From Latrodectus hesperus (Eukaryota > Arthropoda > Arachnida > Araneae > Theridiidae): a stretch of DNA of 64,000 bases. Each line of letters opens with the position of its first letter. Position 1 is the first letter of the stretch. Under the pieces are notes generated by a model, which was given only the letters and a program-made list of their open reading frames with translations, had not been told where the DNA came from and searched no databases. Both the position numbers and the translations under genes were made by a program. The stretch is taken from assembly GCA_037975125.1 (NCBI GenBank), contig CM075857.1, positions 86,252,699-86,316,698 of the forward strand, written 5' to 3'. Positions 12,558 through 25,064 of this stretch are shown in pieces.

Positions 12558-13860
12558 AAGGGTGTTTTTTTTTTTCGAGGTATAGAACTTTAAATTGAAA
12601 TAAAACAACGATGTATTATTCGAGTGGCATGAATTTTTTTATTCGAAAGATAATCTTGTGGCATTACATTTTAAATATTATTTCTGGCATATGACTGCCA
12701 CGGCTGGCTCGGATGTAGTCCAATCTGGACGTCCAATTTTCGATGACTTTTTCCAACATTTGTGGCCGTATATCGGCAATAACACGGCGAATGTTGTCTT
12801 CCAAATGGTCAAGCGTTTGTGGCTTATCCGCATAGACCAATGACTTTACATAGCCCCACAGAAAATAGTCTAGCGGTGTTAAATCACAAGATCTTGAAGG
12901 CCAATTCACAGGTCCAAAACGTGAAATTAGGCGGTCACCAAACGTGTCTTTCAATAAATCGATTGTGGCACGAGCTGTGTGACATGTTGCGCCGTCTTGT
13001 TGGAACCACAGCTCCTGGACATCATGATTGTTCAATTCAGGAATGAAAATGTTAGTAATCATGGCTCTATACCGATCACCATTGACTGTAACGCTGTGGC
13101 CATCATCGTTTTTGAAGAAGTACGGACCAATGATTCCACCAGCCCATAAAGCGCACCAAACAGTCAGTTTTTCTGGATGTAACGGTATTTCGACATACAC
13201 TTGTGGATTAGCTTCACTCCAAATGCGGCAGTTTTGTTTGTTGACGTAGCCATTCAACCAGAAGTGCGCTTCATAGCTAAACAAAATTCGCTTATGAAAA
13301 TCGGGAACAACGGCAATCTCGTTTTGGGCCCATTCGACGAATCTACGCCTTGCTTGATGATCGTTTAGCTTCAATTCTTGCACGAGCTGAATTTTGTAAG
13401 CAGGCAAACCAAGATCCTTCCGCAAAATCTTCCATAAAGTGGATGGACACAGATCCAATTCCTGTGCTCGATGGCGGATGGACTCATTCGGGTCTTCCTC
13501 AATGCTACGCTCTACAGTAGCAATAGCTTCTTCTGTACGCACCGTATGGCGTCTCTGGGGATGCGAGTTATCAATTAGAGTAAACGTGGTGCGAAAACGT
13601 TCCATGGTTAATCGAATTAACTGCTCTGATGGACGATTTTGTCGACGATAAAATGGACGTAGTGAGGGATACCTATTCCGCACAGAACCATTATTTTCGA
13701 AATAAAATTGCACAATTTGAAAGCGTTGTTCAGGCGTGAGTCTATTCATGATGAATTGCCAAACCAAACTGAGAATAAATCACTTGACAGCTGTTAAATC
13801 GGTCGCCATTTTGGAAAGTAATGCCAATTAAACTTCTATACCTCGAAAAAAAACACCCTT
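12558..13860 (-). mobile_element. Full-length mariner-type transposon (1,303 bp)
   Basis: The left end, AAGGGTG followed by 11 T and CGAGGTATAGAA, is matched on the other strand by the right end, AAGGGTG, 8 T and CGAGGTATAGAA. Including the next bases the inverted repeats run about 37 bp. TA duplications flank both ends (12556-12557 and 13861-13862). A single transposase frame fills most of the interior on the minus strand. Size, TIRs, target site and gene order are those of a complete Tc1/mariner-superfamily element. Near-identical TIRs and an unbroken frame suggest a fairly recent insertion. The T-run differs between the ends, probably by replication slippage. Confidence 0.95.
12664..13767 (-). 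CDS. Mariner-type transposase, uninterrupted but with the first catalytic Asp replaced by Tyr
   Basis: A 367-residue transposase inside the TIRs. The N-terminal 115 residues form the paired-type helix-turn-helix DNA-binding part. KIQLVQEL at about 125-132 occupies the linker position of the WVPHEL motif of classical mariners. The RNase H-like catalytic core follows. Its second and third acidic residues are Asp258 (FQQDGATCH) and Asp295 (SCDLTPLD), with 36 residues between them. The first should lie in FS-D-EAHFWLNG but reads FSYEAHFWLNG, with Tyr165 (codon on + strand 13273-13275). The spacing of 93 residues from 165 to 258 equals that in Mos1 as I recall it, which supports the alignment. Without that Asp the enzyme should not cleave DNA. 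The start could instead be Met7 (MNRLTPEQ). Confidence 0.92.
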   Translation of the reverse strand: MVWQFIMNRLTPEQRFQIVQFYFENNGSVRNRYPSLRPFYRRQNRPSEQLIRLTMERFRTTFTLIDNSHPQRRHTVRTEEAIATVERSIEEDPNESIRHRAQELDLCPSTLWKILRKDLGLPAYKIQLVQELKLNDHQARRRFVEWAQNEIAVVPDFHKRILFSYEAHFWLNGYVNKQNCRIWSEANPQVYVEIPLHPEKLTVWCALWAGGIIGPYFFKNDDGHSVTVNGDRYRAMITNIFIPELNNHDVQELWFQQDGATCHTARATIDLLKDTFGDRLISRFGPVNWPSRSCDLTPLDYFLWGYVKSLVYADKPQTLDHLEDNIRRVIADIRPQMLEKVIENWTSRLDYIRASRGSHMPEIIFKM

Positions 13861-13862
13861 TA

Positions 13863-15611
13863 CAATGATAGCTTAAAATATGTAAGGAAAATAAGAATTT
13901 TTAAATAGAAGTAAATTATATAATATCTTTTTTATATATATTAAATACTTAAATAGCCTGAAATGAGGAAACACTATTACATATTAAAAAATGTAAGAAA
14001 AAGTGCCTTTAATGAGAGAAAATCCCAAAATATTAGACTTTAGAGTTTTTTTACATTTTTTTCATAGATTTAGACATGATTTACTCAATTTGATTTAGCC
14101 TTAATTATATAAGTAAAAGATAATCCTTAATGTTTCTTAAAATAATTTAGACAATTATTGAATTTGCTTAAAAATTGTGAAATAATTATCTATCAAAAAA
14201 TTCAAGTATTAATAGACCCAATTTTATTAAAATTTCAAACAAAGCAGATTTATGAATAAATTGCAATAAATATTTGGAAATTAAGCCTTATGAAAGTGGA
14301 AACCATTTTAGAATATCTGTAGGTGATAAAGTTTTTCCTATTTACTTTGATCTAAAGTAATTTGGTTTAATTACAAATTATTTATGAATTAAAAAAATTG
14401 CTATTCTGTTTATCACAAAGCTGAAGAAATAAAATTTAGCTAAAATATACTTATTATAATGTATTATCATAGTATTAAAAATTAATGTTGTGTTCAGAGA
14501 AAGACATATATCTATAATATTAAAAGTACGAGAGAAATGTATGACTATATAATTGTAATACATTTATACTATATATTGATATTTCGTTGAATCGAAATAC
14601 AATTTTACAATTATAGCGAATATTTTTTAATTTAATAATTTGCTAGATATATTTCTTTAGTGCAAAAATTCCAGCGTTATAATTTTTAATGCTGTTAATA
14701 GTTTTTAAATCTATAATAATTACTACAAATTTTAGCTAAGAATGCACTTAACTATAATTAAGACAACACATTGAGATAAATATCAAATAAGAAAAATCAT
14801 TTAATTAATAAGTTTGTAATCTTAACTAATTTCTCAAACTTTAAAATTTATGTCTATTTTTTCCTATTACTTATATGCAACAAAATTTAATTATGTTATT
14901 TAGTTCTACCCAAATTACAGTGTAAATTAAGAACTATACTGTAAGACATTTAACTTTTACTAAAGATTACGCAAGTTAAAAATAATTTTCATTTATTTGG
15001 TTTAATAATTGTGTTTGAAAGAATTCATCAGCACATGATTTAAACTTTGCGTTTAAAACTTTTCTACACTTAAAAATACAGAATATCTCAACAAAAAGGT
15101 ATAGCTTATTCTTTCAGTTTACAAACTTTATTTGAGAAATTCCTTAAATTTTTCATGGTTGGTTACAAGTCTGTTATTAATTTTAAATAAATGATTTTCC
15201 TTTCATTATAAAGGTATGAGAAAAAAAACGAAAACTAGGCGAAGTAATTAATGACAGTGAATAAAGAACCCCTTCCTTGATAAATGAGAAGGCGATAATT
15301 TACAAAGATGAATCATGACATACTGTACCATTATTTTTAAGACTAATGTTGCGGCTTATCAATATCCATGTTTAAAATATAAACTCTGACGATAAGACAA
15401 AGCCTCAATGAAGAAACAAACAGGAAATAAGATACTACTTTCCTCGAAGAGAAAAACAGATAAAAGAATCATTTCAGCCATAACGATTCCAAATCAGTGT
15501 AAAAACGTTGTTTATATCTTTAATTATAATATCCGTTCTGGATTACTTTTTACAGCTCATTACTTAAAATTATTTGAAATTAATTCAATAACATTTACTA
15601 TTTCATACATT

Positions 15612-15613
<2 letters not shown>
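13863..15613. other. AT-rich intergenic DNA
   Basis: No gene, RNA or repeat recognised. Confidence 0.45.
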
Positions 15614-15694
<81 letters not shown>

Positions 15695-15707
15695 ATATAT
15701 ATATATT
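15614..15707. repeat. (AT)n microsatellite
   Basis: About 94 bp of alternating TA with a single phase break (ATTAT) near 15682. The apparent 102-codon frame across it is an artefact of the Ile-Tyr repeat. Confidence 0.95.
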
Positions 15708-18085
15708 TGGGATTGACTGTGCATATAACTACCCAATAAGTTGCATTTGAATTTAGAAATAAAGTGAAGACTAAAAAATTACATTTCGATCACTTTAAGT
15801 AATCAACAGTTAGAATGAGTGAGCTACATTGTTCATATACATTATATTACAATTAACGTTTGTAAAAATAAATAACACAGATTTATGTGATGATTATTTT
15901 GTTTTGAACATACCCGAATTCAAATTGCGTCCAGAATAAATTAAATTGAAAATCATGGGTTCCTTGCAAATATTCAAGTTATACTTCAGTAAAGATGCTT
16001 ATATACACATAAATAATCGAGTTTTATCAAAATTAACTACACTACCAGGTATTAAAATAATTATATTTATTTCAAAGAACAATTTTCTAAGAAGGATGAG
16101 AAATAATTAATCAAAAAATATGTTTACATTTTTATATAGTAACAAATGACAAATAAGTATCCATCTCATTATAATTTATTAGCACTACTACTTTGAAAGG
16201 AAGAGCAATAGAAGATTAATATAAATAACTACATATATTTAGTTATCTTAGTTACAAGATATTATTACTGATATAACTAGGATGTTTAAGCACAAAATAA
16301 ATTATTTTAATTGAAATGTAATATTTTTAGAAAATATTCACGGCTGAGAAATTCTATGCATCTGATATGATTTTAATATTTTGATGATTTTTAATAATCT
16401 AACAAAATTTAAATATAAATTTAATCCTTGTAATGTTTTTGTATAGTTTTAGCAATTAAAACAATTTAGGAAATATTTAAAAAGAACGATTTGATTGTAG
16501 GAATCCTGTTAATTATCAATGAGGAAATGATTCCGTGTAATGTGATAAATTATGGAATAGTTTATGCTATAGTTCTTAAACACTAAAATATCTGAACAAT
16601 AATACCTAAATGATTTTCATCTAGTCTTATAATAATTATTATAGAAAGTTACTTGAAAGAAAATAAAGTCTTATATACTGAGCAAAAGACAGCTGTTCCT
16701 ATTAATTTATTAAAATAATAGGCCATCAGTTAAAAATACTTAACACCTATTTCACTTTTTCGCTTCATCAAACAAATTATTAATTATTTTTAATACGTCT
16801 CTGATACGAAGCTTGTGATTTAAATTTTTATTTCCCTCTGTTTTTCGACACTAGATGTCAGTAGTATCATTTTGAAAGAATATCTCAAAATAATGCCAAG
16901 GTTGAAAAGTAATTTTAATTAAATTACCATCTAATATGTAAATAATATATATGTATCGAGTTCTCTCATAAAACATGAATGTGTTTTAAAAGTAAATTAA
17001 ATTTTGGTAATTGGAATGTCTACTGCTCTATTTAACATCCAACTGCATTTTGTAGTAAAAGTAAACGTATTAATTAAAATCCTATTTGTGCGTTATAATT
17101 TGCATATGTATCATCGATGTTATGAAATATCGAGATTTTTTAAATGTTTAAAGTAATTGCAGCCTTATTATAATTTGAAATTTAAATTCTGAAAACATAA
17201 GTAACTGGGTCAACCCTTCTGTAACCTTCTGAAATTCAGTAACAATATTTTCCGTAAGACATTCATTTTTAAACTAAAAACATATAGCTCTCTATATAAT
17301 TATATAAATCTCATATTTTATGAGAGGGATTTGAATAGATAAATCTTGGAATCGTAAGGGAAAATTTTAAATTTTATGTCGTTATGCTTTTTCTCGAATT
17401 ACAAATTTAAAATTTAAGCTTCTTTGCTAGATGTTACTATTCTTTGCTAAATGTATAACTCAAGTTTAATGAATGTAGCATTCAATAATTATCTTTAAGT
17501 TAATCATTATTATGGGAGTGGATGGAAAATTAGATTGAAAAATAAAATTTTCCAGACAATCACATCATAATGAGCTCAAGTAACTTTCATTATATTTAGG
17601 CATGCCAGATTTCTTAAGTGTTTAACTTGGACACTGGTATACGCCCCAAAGTGATGGGTATTTAAGGCACACAATCTTGGCGGGTTCTTATAAGTTTTAA
17701 AGCATATGCTCAATGGTATAAGTAGTTACTGATTAGAAAACTAAACTGGGGGTAGTAATAAATAAAATAAGCATATTTTATTGCTTATATATTAATATTT
17801 ATAAATTATTTTAATATGAAGAAAGACATTGAATGAGGAATAAAAAATTTGAGCCACATTTACATGTACTTATCAGTGACTAAGACTTTTTTAGAATGTC
17901 TCTTTTGGTTTTAGTGTTGGAAAAAGTTTCACAAATTAAACCGATATTAATTACATATGTTATCAAGGCTTTAACAGTAGATTCTTTCATCAAACCTCTA
18001 TCATCAGTCCATAATTTGTTCATTAAAGAAATTACTTTCTCAAGTAGTGAAGATAATTATTTTCTCAAGACACAGGTAAGAAGAA
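15708..18085. other. AT-rich intergenic DNA
   Basis: No gene or repeat family recognised. Confidence 0.45.
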
Positions 18086-18087
18086 GA

Positions 18088-18160
18088 CATGCTCATGGGA
18101 CAATCTTGAATCCGACTAGTAGACTACTAGTCGGATTAAGATTGTTGAGCATGTGATCCC
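18088..18160. repeat. Near-perfect long hairpin palindrome
   Basis: GACTAGTAG at 18114-18122 and its complement CTACTAGTC at 18124-18132 meet around a single base. The pairing continues outward through AATCC, CAATCTT and CATGCTCA, interrupted by a one-base bulge and a short GGGA insertion in the left arm. Total arm length is about 30-35 bp. There is no T-tract terminator context and no RNA gene I recognise. A templated fold-back during replication is the simplest origin. Confidence 0.8.
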
Positions 18161-19475
18161 ACAGCCTGAGCCTTTTTCTTTCACTGAAATAATCATTTCT
18201 CTAGTATTTTCTAATATCCATTATTCAAAATTTAACTGCAAATACTTCTGGCAAGCAAACTTCGCGTGAGGTCACAGTTGTCAAAATAAGACGATACGAA
18301 TAACAATTATATATTTATTAGCAAATTTATTTATCATATAAATCCCATTCAATATAAAAGATTCAAAATTTATTTTGAATAAACATAACATAGCTAGAAA
18401 ATGTCGTCATCTTAACATGAAATTAGCATAAATTACTATAACCTAAAGAACTTATTTGTATATCACTAAGCTGTCATATTTACATTTCAAATAACGTGGA
18501 GGTCGGTGTGTCTATTGATGGAGAACCAGTATAAATCATCGTTCTTTCTCTACCAAATCAGATACATCCTTGTATGAACGTATGATTGTTTCTAGCGACA
18601 TGTTCTTTTTAGATTAAAATACGTCTATTATCAAGATGAATGCAGAAACCAGTACTCGTCAAAGAAAAGTATATTGCAAAATATTTATTGTACTTTCAAT
18701 TTACATGTTCTATCGCCACTTCCTATAGATGCCACAACGCCTTGCTATTCACAAAGTGCATATGTTGGCCTGCGAGCTTACAGACTTACAACTTGAAGGC
18801 TAGTTACGAATAGTTTGACTGAAATTATGATAACAGTACAGAAGGTCAACGAAGATGTTGATATCAACATCGGAAATCATTTCGGTGTCTCTGAGTCGTT
18901 GGCATTAAATAACGTTATTCAGTGAAAGTTGTTGCACATTCACGATTTTGCCCTTTGATTCAACCTTATTTTCAGTCTGCAAACAAGGTTGCTAATCCTG
19001 TAAATAGCATTTTGTAAAATTACAATTGCTTTTGCTGCTTCAGACAGTTATTGTTTGGCCTCTTTAGGCGATTAACTATTCACCAGGATTTTGATTTGTT
19101 ATATGAAGTCATAAATTATCATTTTTGATAAAACATTGTTTTCGATGAGAACATATCAGAGCCCTGGTGAGAAGTTGATAGGCTAGGCGTGTCTAAGTTT
19201 CAACTGGCTGAAGTTACAATTACTGAATTTTGATTATTGTTTTTAGCTTTGTCTTTCAGTAAGATGCAATTCAAATTTCATTCGCTGCCATTTATGACAT
19301 CAAACTTAAAATCAAAGGTTTGAAAATGAGAAAAGTTCGGATTTATAATTATTTTCTTCTATTTTCTGCAAATTTGCTTATATCATTGTTTTATAGAAGA
19401 GTTATATAATCCTTTAATTACTGTCAGCAGTGTATATAGAATTTCAGTTGTACACCATTTGTAGGACATAATTAC

Positions 19476-20208
19476 GTTGGGTGATTGGTAAACAAACATA
19501 GTTTGTTACAAGACTATGTTCGCTATCCAAATAGTTCGTTAACCGATCATCGATTTACCATAGATTTTTTGTGAAATTGATTAACTTGTTCTAGAAATCC
19601 TAACAAGGAAATAAAAAATAAGCATGGATGATTTCCTATTATGTTTATAAAAAAGAATAAATACTCTAGCATCTATATCAGTCCTTTTCATTTTTGTTCA
19701 TAGGGAGTTAAAAAGAACATCTCCAATGTCGAAAGCTTTTCTCTCCTTTTCAGAATTTTCTGTAAGTAATTAATAGCAATATCGTTATAAAGTCATTAAT
19801 AACATTGTTGTTGTTATACCCTCTGGAATTCGTAAATCAAGATTACATAGGAGAGAATGAATGAACTAAGATGGAAGGGAGGCGCTCAAAATAAAACGTT
19901 TCAGTTTTGAATGAAATCAAAACCGAAACTGATGGCCTATTTTGGTTATAAATATTCCATTGAGAAAAATAGTTTATGTTCCAATTTTGAACTTTAAAGT
20001 TCAATAGTCAATCAACATAATTCAAGGGAGATGAAAAACGATTTTTGATCGTTTGGGCTTAGCAACCGTGCACATTATGTTCTGAGAGTTGAGAAATGTT
20101 TGTTAAAATTCGTTTTAGTTTGTTGTCCGAAAACAAAAAATTTTTTTGAAAGTGTTCATAGTCTGAATTATTTGCAGTCCGAACTGTTCCTTAACCGATC
20201 ACCCACTG
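19476..20208. mobile_element. Possible decayed non-autonomous DNA transposon
   Basis: The left boundary GTTGGGTGATTGGTAAA and the right boundary, on the other strand, CAGTGGGTGATCGGTTAA are similar inverted ends about 730 bp apart. A second right-end-like motif, GTTCGTTAACCGATCATC, lies inside at about 19534. No clean target duplication is visible and there is no coding frame, so the boundaries are provisional. Confidence 0.4.
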
Positions 20209-20209
20209 T

Positions 20210-21235
20210 AACTGCGTTTATGATTAAGTGACAAACAAAGAACAAATGCAATTCATCTTTGAGTAATGTTTCCATAAATACCATAATTAATCACTATAAT
20301 TAAATAAATCAGCTTTTATTAAGAATGTGGATTCTGGAGTATTTTGAATACGCTTAAAAATGAACCAAGAAAAGAACATCATTTTAATGCGAAATTCCTT
20401 TATTTCTAATAATGCAAAGATGGTTATACTATCTATCAAAAATCATTATACCTAAGCAAAGAAAAAAGTACAATGATATTGTTCCACTAGAATATTAATA
20501 ACATTAGAGTAAATATAATAATGTGTATCGTGTCAGTCACACATTAATTATAATGTAGGGTGCTATAATTTTTTTTTAATTTTCTTTTCCAAAACATATA
20601 TAAATGATTTATTTGAGAATTTGGTTTCATAAAAAGTATTTTATGAAATTATTTAAAAAAATTCCTTTTAAAATTTTAACTTGAAATTTTGAATTTTTTT
20701 AAAATCTAAGAAAAAGTTTTTAATTTTATGGGCTACCTTTCAGCACATTTTTTAAAAATTAGGTTTAAGTACTTTATAAGTGATAAAAAATACTCGAGTT
20801 CAAATAATTATAAAATATAATGTAAGCATACCGATAAAAATAAAGTTAAAATTTAAGAAAATTTTTATTTACCTTTGAATATAATTTTTTATAATACAGA
20901 GACCTATAGTTTTATTTTGGGGTGTAATTCTTTTGATAAGTACTTGCTTGCTTTCTCGTTTTAAAAGTTTTTTTTTTATCAATATACTCTGTCTTTGTTC
21001 TAGCTATATCTCAGAAAATTATCCGATGTTCTATAAATAAATAAATATAATAATAATCGAAAATAATATGAAATTTAAATGCTTATGCAATCAGAAAATG
21101 TAATTTATTTTTTAAAATTTAAATCTTGGAAATTTAATTCATTGATATTTGAATTGTAAATATAGGATAAAGAAAAGGTTCTTGTCACTTTTAAAGACAC
21201 AAAAGAATATGACCTACAGAAAGTGTAGCCTATTG
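20210..21235. other. AT-rich intergenic DNA
   Basis: Nothing identifiable. Confidence 0.45.
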
Positions 21236-21239
21236 TTAG

Positions 21240-21700
21240 TCTTTGAAGATATCAACATAGGCATCCAGCACCTTCTTCCAACGTGTCTCTAGAAGTGCAA
21301 TCCCCTGGCGGTAAAATTCGAGGTTTTTGGTCGCAAAAAATTCGTGAGTGATTTTCAAAAGTCTGTTTAATTGATGAAGGATTTTCCACGAAGATGATTG
21401 TCCAGAGAATGGAAGAGGTGGTAATCTTATGGTGCAAGATCAGATGACTAAAGAGGATAGCCCAAACCAAATTGCTATATGGTATTCCTGATATGCGGCT
21501 TCGCGTTATCAGCTAAGAACTGTACACCCTTGCGATTAACTTGTGCTGTCTCATTCTGTTGCAGTGACTGTTGCACACGTTCCAATCGTTGCGAGCACAT
21601 GTTCGCAGTGACCGTTTGGCCCGTTAGTAGCAGCTCATAGTTCACCACTTGACTACTAGTCCACCAGACACCAGCTTTACCACAGAGGAACATATCTACC
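21240..21700 (-). pseudogene. Mariner transposase remnant, frameshifted
   Basis: Read on the minus strand, the upper part (21693 down to 21475) encodes a piece of mariner transposase with VWWTSSQVVNYELL, QRLERVQQSLQQ and FLADNAKPH. The last of these holds the second catalytic Asp. The frame then ends at a stop. The C-terminal part continues in shifted frames, where SSDLAP (third Asp), DYHLFHSL, GKSFIN and the final WQKVVDA-like segment can be recognised. Stops and frame changes make it non-functional. The N-terminal DNA-binding part and both TIRs were not found, so the copy is also truncated. It resembles the Mos1/Hsmar group more than the 12.7-kb element does. Confidence 0.85.
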
Positions 21701-24336
21701 TACCTGAATTAGTGAAACCAATACCTAACCGTACTTTCATTCGCAGCACTCCATCTCCAGATGCTTAACATATTCAACAACTTGATGTAGCAGCTAATAA
21801 GCCCACTTTGAAATTGTAAAGTAAGCAACACCAAAAGAGTTTCTTCGACACATCCTTTTCTCTCCGCTACTGTACGAGTTATGATTGATGAATGTGCGCT
21901 GTGGACCTGCTTTTATAACGATTGATATTCCTACTCTTGACTGACCGTGGTCTCAACAACGTCATACAATACTTTGTGTTCCTATTTTCACTTCATTCAA
22001 TGGCAACAACGAAAACGGGACGAACTTTCTTGTTAACTTTATAAATTATTTCATTGAAAAAAGGTGAGAAAAAAATTATTAATTGATGTTTTTTTGTGAA
22101 GTATTTATTTTTGAAGCATACACACTATAAAAATAAATAAACTTTTTCTCAACAAAAATACGAGAAGCAGCATGTGACATATAATAATAATTTGACATCT
22201 CTTTAATTTGTGCAGAAAGCACTTCCTTTGATAACAGGATGCTTACATTACTCTACGATCCTCGATGGAAATACTATTCAACATTTTAAATCGAATATTG
22301 CTTGCTCAGAATTATTTTTATTTATAAATGGAACAAATCTATACTTTTAAAGAATTAAAGATTATGAAAACTCAAATGATATCAATTTTAAGAAAACATA
22401 TGAAGATAAAAGAAGTTTTACATCTTATTCAAGAAGAAAGCAAAAACAATAGGAATATTTAATCAGGAAAGTCAAATGTTGGATGAAAAAGGAGATAAGT
22501 TATATAAAATATGCTTTTAGCTCAATTCCCTATGAAAATGATTTTAATATATGAAGTGAAATATATCGATATAAATAAAATTAAATAGGAATTCAATCGG
22601 GATCGATTTCTACAAAACACTGTAACCAAAAATTCACTTTGTTCTATGTTTGTTTAAACAGGGATTGATTCTAAAATTTTAATTATTCTATTATATTTAT
22701 GTAACCAGTAATGAAATAAAAAATTGACATAATTTATACATAAATTTTAATCTACTATTAACAAGATTTTAATATTTTGTTGGTACTTAAAAATACAATG
22801 AAATAAAATTGTCACCGAATTTACTCAATCAAATATAAACAGCAAAAATGGCGGAAAAAGGAAATTGATTTCCGTAATGCGTTGTCAAAATTTGGCTGTG
22901 TAATAACTTCATGACATTTTAAAAAATAAAGGAGAAGAAAAAGAAAAAAAGCCATATGTATCTATTAATTTAAAGATGTAAAAAACCAGAAAATAAGCGA
23001 ATAAAAATTTTATTATTTAAGGGACTGAGTTATGATTAAAAAACAGACAGCTCATCGATGATTGAAATTCTTTAAGAGCATAGATGTTAAATTCACTCAC
23101 TCTGCATCTAATCTGTATTAGACTTAACGATACTAAATACTAAATTAATACTAAATTAAAATATAGCTGAAGTTATGTAAATTTAATTATTTCTATGTTT
23201 TTAGATATATCATACTTTTTTTAAAGGGTAATAATTATTGCTGATAGGGAGTATATCTAATGTTTCTTTTTTCGTAAGAAATGTATTAAAAGATTTCATT
23301 ACATTCTTAATAAGAAACGTTTCTTAAGGCAACCAAATCTAAAACAAGTGAAAAGTTTCTAAAAAAAATGCTCATTTGAGTAGATAGATTCACATAGGGA
23401 TTTCTTAAATTAAGTATTCACGAGAGACATCGATTTATTAATACTTAAATCCTCGAGCTTTTAAGAAAATATATTGTTAAGATTTCTTTAAAAACTGATG
23501 AAATTATATTTTAACCTGATGAAACAATTTACTTGAAATAAAAGAAAAATAAAATCATCCATTTTTAAATGGAAATAATTTATTTTCTGCATTTGATATC
23601 AACAAAATTTTACATATGTATCAGCTTACTCCTAGCATAATTTGCTTACTTTTGAACAAATACGATAAGAAAATGTTCATTTCTTTCATTCCATTACGTA
23701 TCAGACTTTCCATTCCTTCTATCAAACACAGCCAATCGCTTCATAATTTTGAACAACAGTCAAGGCAGGTGATCTACATTTAAATAAGTACTTTCCTAAT
23801 CCATGGTCACTCATGCCTAACTATATGTGTAAACGAAATGACATAAGAATCTACAAATTTTTAATGTGCATATTCTCTCTCATCACCACTGTCTTTGGTG
23901 GAGTAACTATTTACCCCATTATCTTTGTGACACAAAAAAAATTTTTTTTCAGCCATATCTTTCCTGACCCTCAAATTGTTGTCAAGATGAAAATAACTAA
24001 ATATAAATAAATTAATTAACGATTTAAAAATATAGAAATAGATATTGTGAATTATTTAAGTGCGTTGTGTGATATAAAGGAAATTTAAAACGTATATTGA
24101 TATAAGCAATATGTGTTCGATCTGTTGTTTCTTAGATTAAGTCAATTTATAACGTTAAAGCACAGAAATGAAAAGTAATACTTCAGATTTATTATTTGCA
24201 ATTTTATTTTTGCTTTTATAATTTTGTTAATTTATATAGAGCATATAAAAATTTTTTGATTTTGTATTATTTTTTATCTTGCTTCACACTATTTTAATTA
24301 TATGACCATATTTTATTTTAGTGTGAATTCATTTTC

Positions 24337-24338
<2 letters not shown>
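21701..24338. other. AT-rich intergenic DNA
   Basis: The stretch 21.7-22.05 kb is less AT-rich and may hold more of the decayed mariner element, including GGACGAACTTTCTTGTT near 22020, which resembles a mariner subterminal sequence. Nothing else was recognised. Confidence 0.35.

Positions 24339-24403
<65 letters not shown>
24339..24403. repeat. (AT)n microsatellite
   Basis: About 65 bp of uninterrupted AT dinucleotides. Confidence 0.95.
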
Positions 24404-24404
<1 letters not shown>

Positions 24405-24925
24405 TGCTATTCACACTTGAATATTTTGTCACAGCATGAAAAGTATGTTTTATCATTAATTTAAGTTAAGAAGTATGCAAGTTTAACATGCTTCAAAATT
24501 ATCACTAAAAATTTTTTTAAAAAAAATAGCAAGAAATAAGGATTTATACATACATTTTTTAAAAGAATTTGAAAATTCTGAATGTGTGACCATATAAATT
24601 ACAAACTTTTAATAAAAATTTATATATGATTTTTTATAATCTTTAATTACAATTTTTTTCATATGATTTTTATTAACTCTTGTTAAAATTTATACCGTAT
24701 ATTAAAATAAATACTAACTGTAACTAGTTAAATAAGCAATAAAATAAAAATATATGGGAAAAATGGTCAGCTTTTTATAATGACTACAATTATCTAAGAA
24801 ACTTAACATTAAGTAAAAAAAATTATCTTTTATCTGGTTATCACAGACAAGCAAAAATGCTTTTCTTTAACAAGGCAATTCTTCTAAAAATACTTTGCAT
24901 TATTTTGTTCATCACTGTTTTTCAG

Positions 24926-25064
24926 AAAACCGACTAGTAAATGCTGAGATGTCTAAAATAGAAGGAACTCCTCCTCGACAACATCCGGTTCTCCAGCGAT
25001 CTTGTGAAGCAAGGGGGGAGAGGGTAGGAGATATGATTCCGAGAGAAGACGGAGACAGGAAACG
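24926..25064 (+). other. Exon-like segment, unassigned
   Basis: A polypyrimidine tract and CTGTTTTTCAG acceptor (ending 24925) are followed by an open stretch with more balanced base composition, up to a possible donor GCG|GTAAAA. The open frame encodes a hydrophilic, Arg/Glu-rich peptide (MSKIEGTPPRQHPVLQR and onward) with no known domain. A coding exon of an unknown gene is possible; chance is also possible. Confidence 0.2.

Noticed and set aside
12658..13651. Several + strand frames inside the mariner element
   Set aside because: They lie opposite the transposase gene and arise from its base composition.
15408..15716. 102-codon + strand frame ending in an Ile-Tyr repeat
   Set aside because: The repeat part is translation of the (AT)n tract; the rest has no domain or exon context.
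16849..16864. CACTAGATGTCAGTAG as a CTCF site
   Set aside because: The core has TC where the consensus needs GGC; one such near-match is expected by chance.
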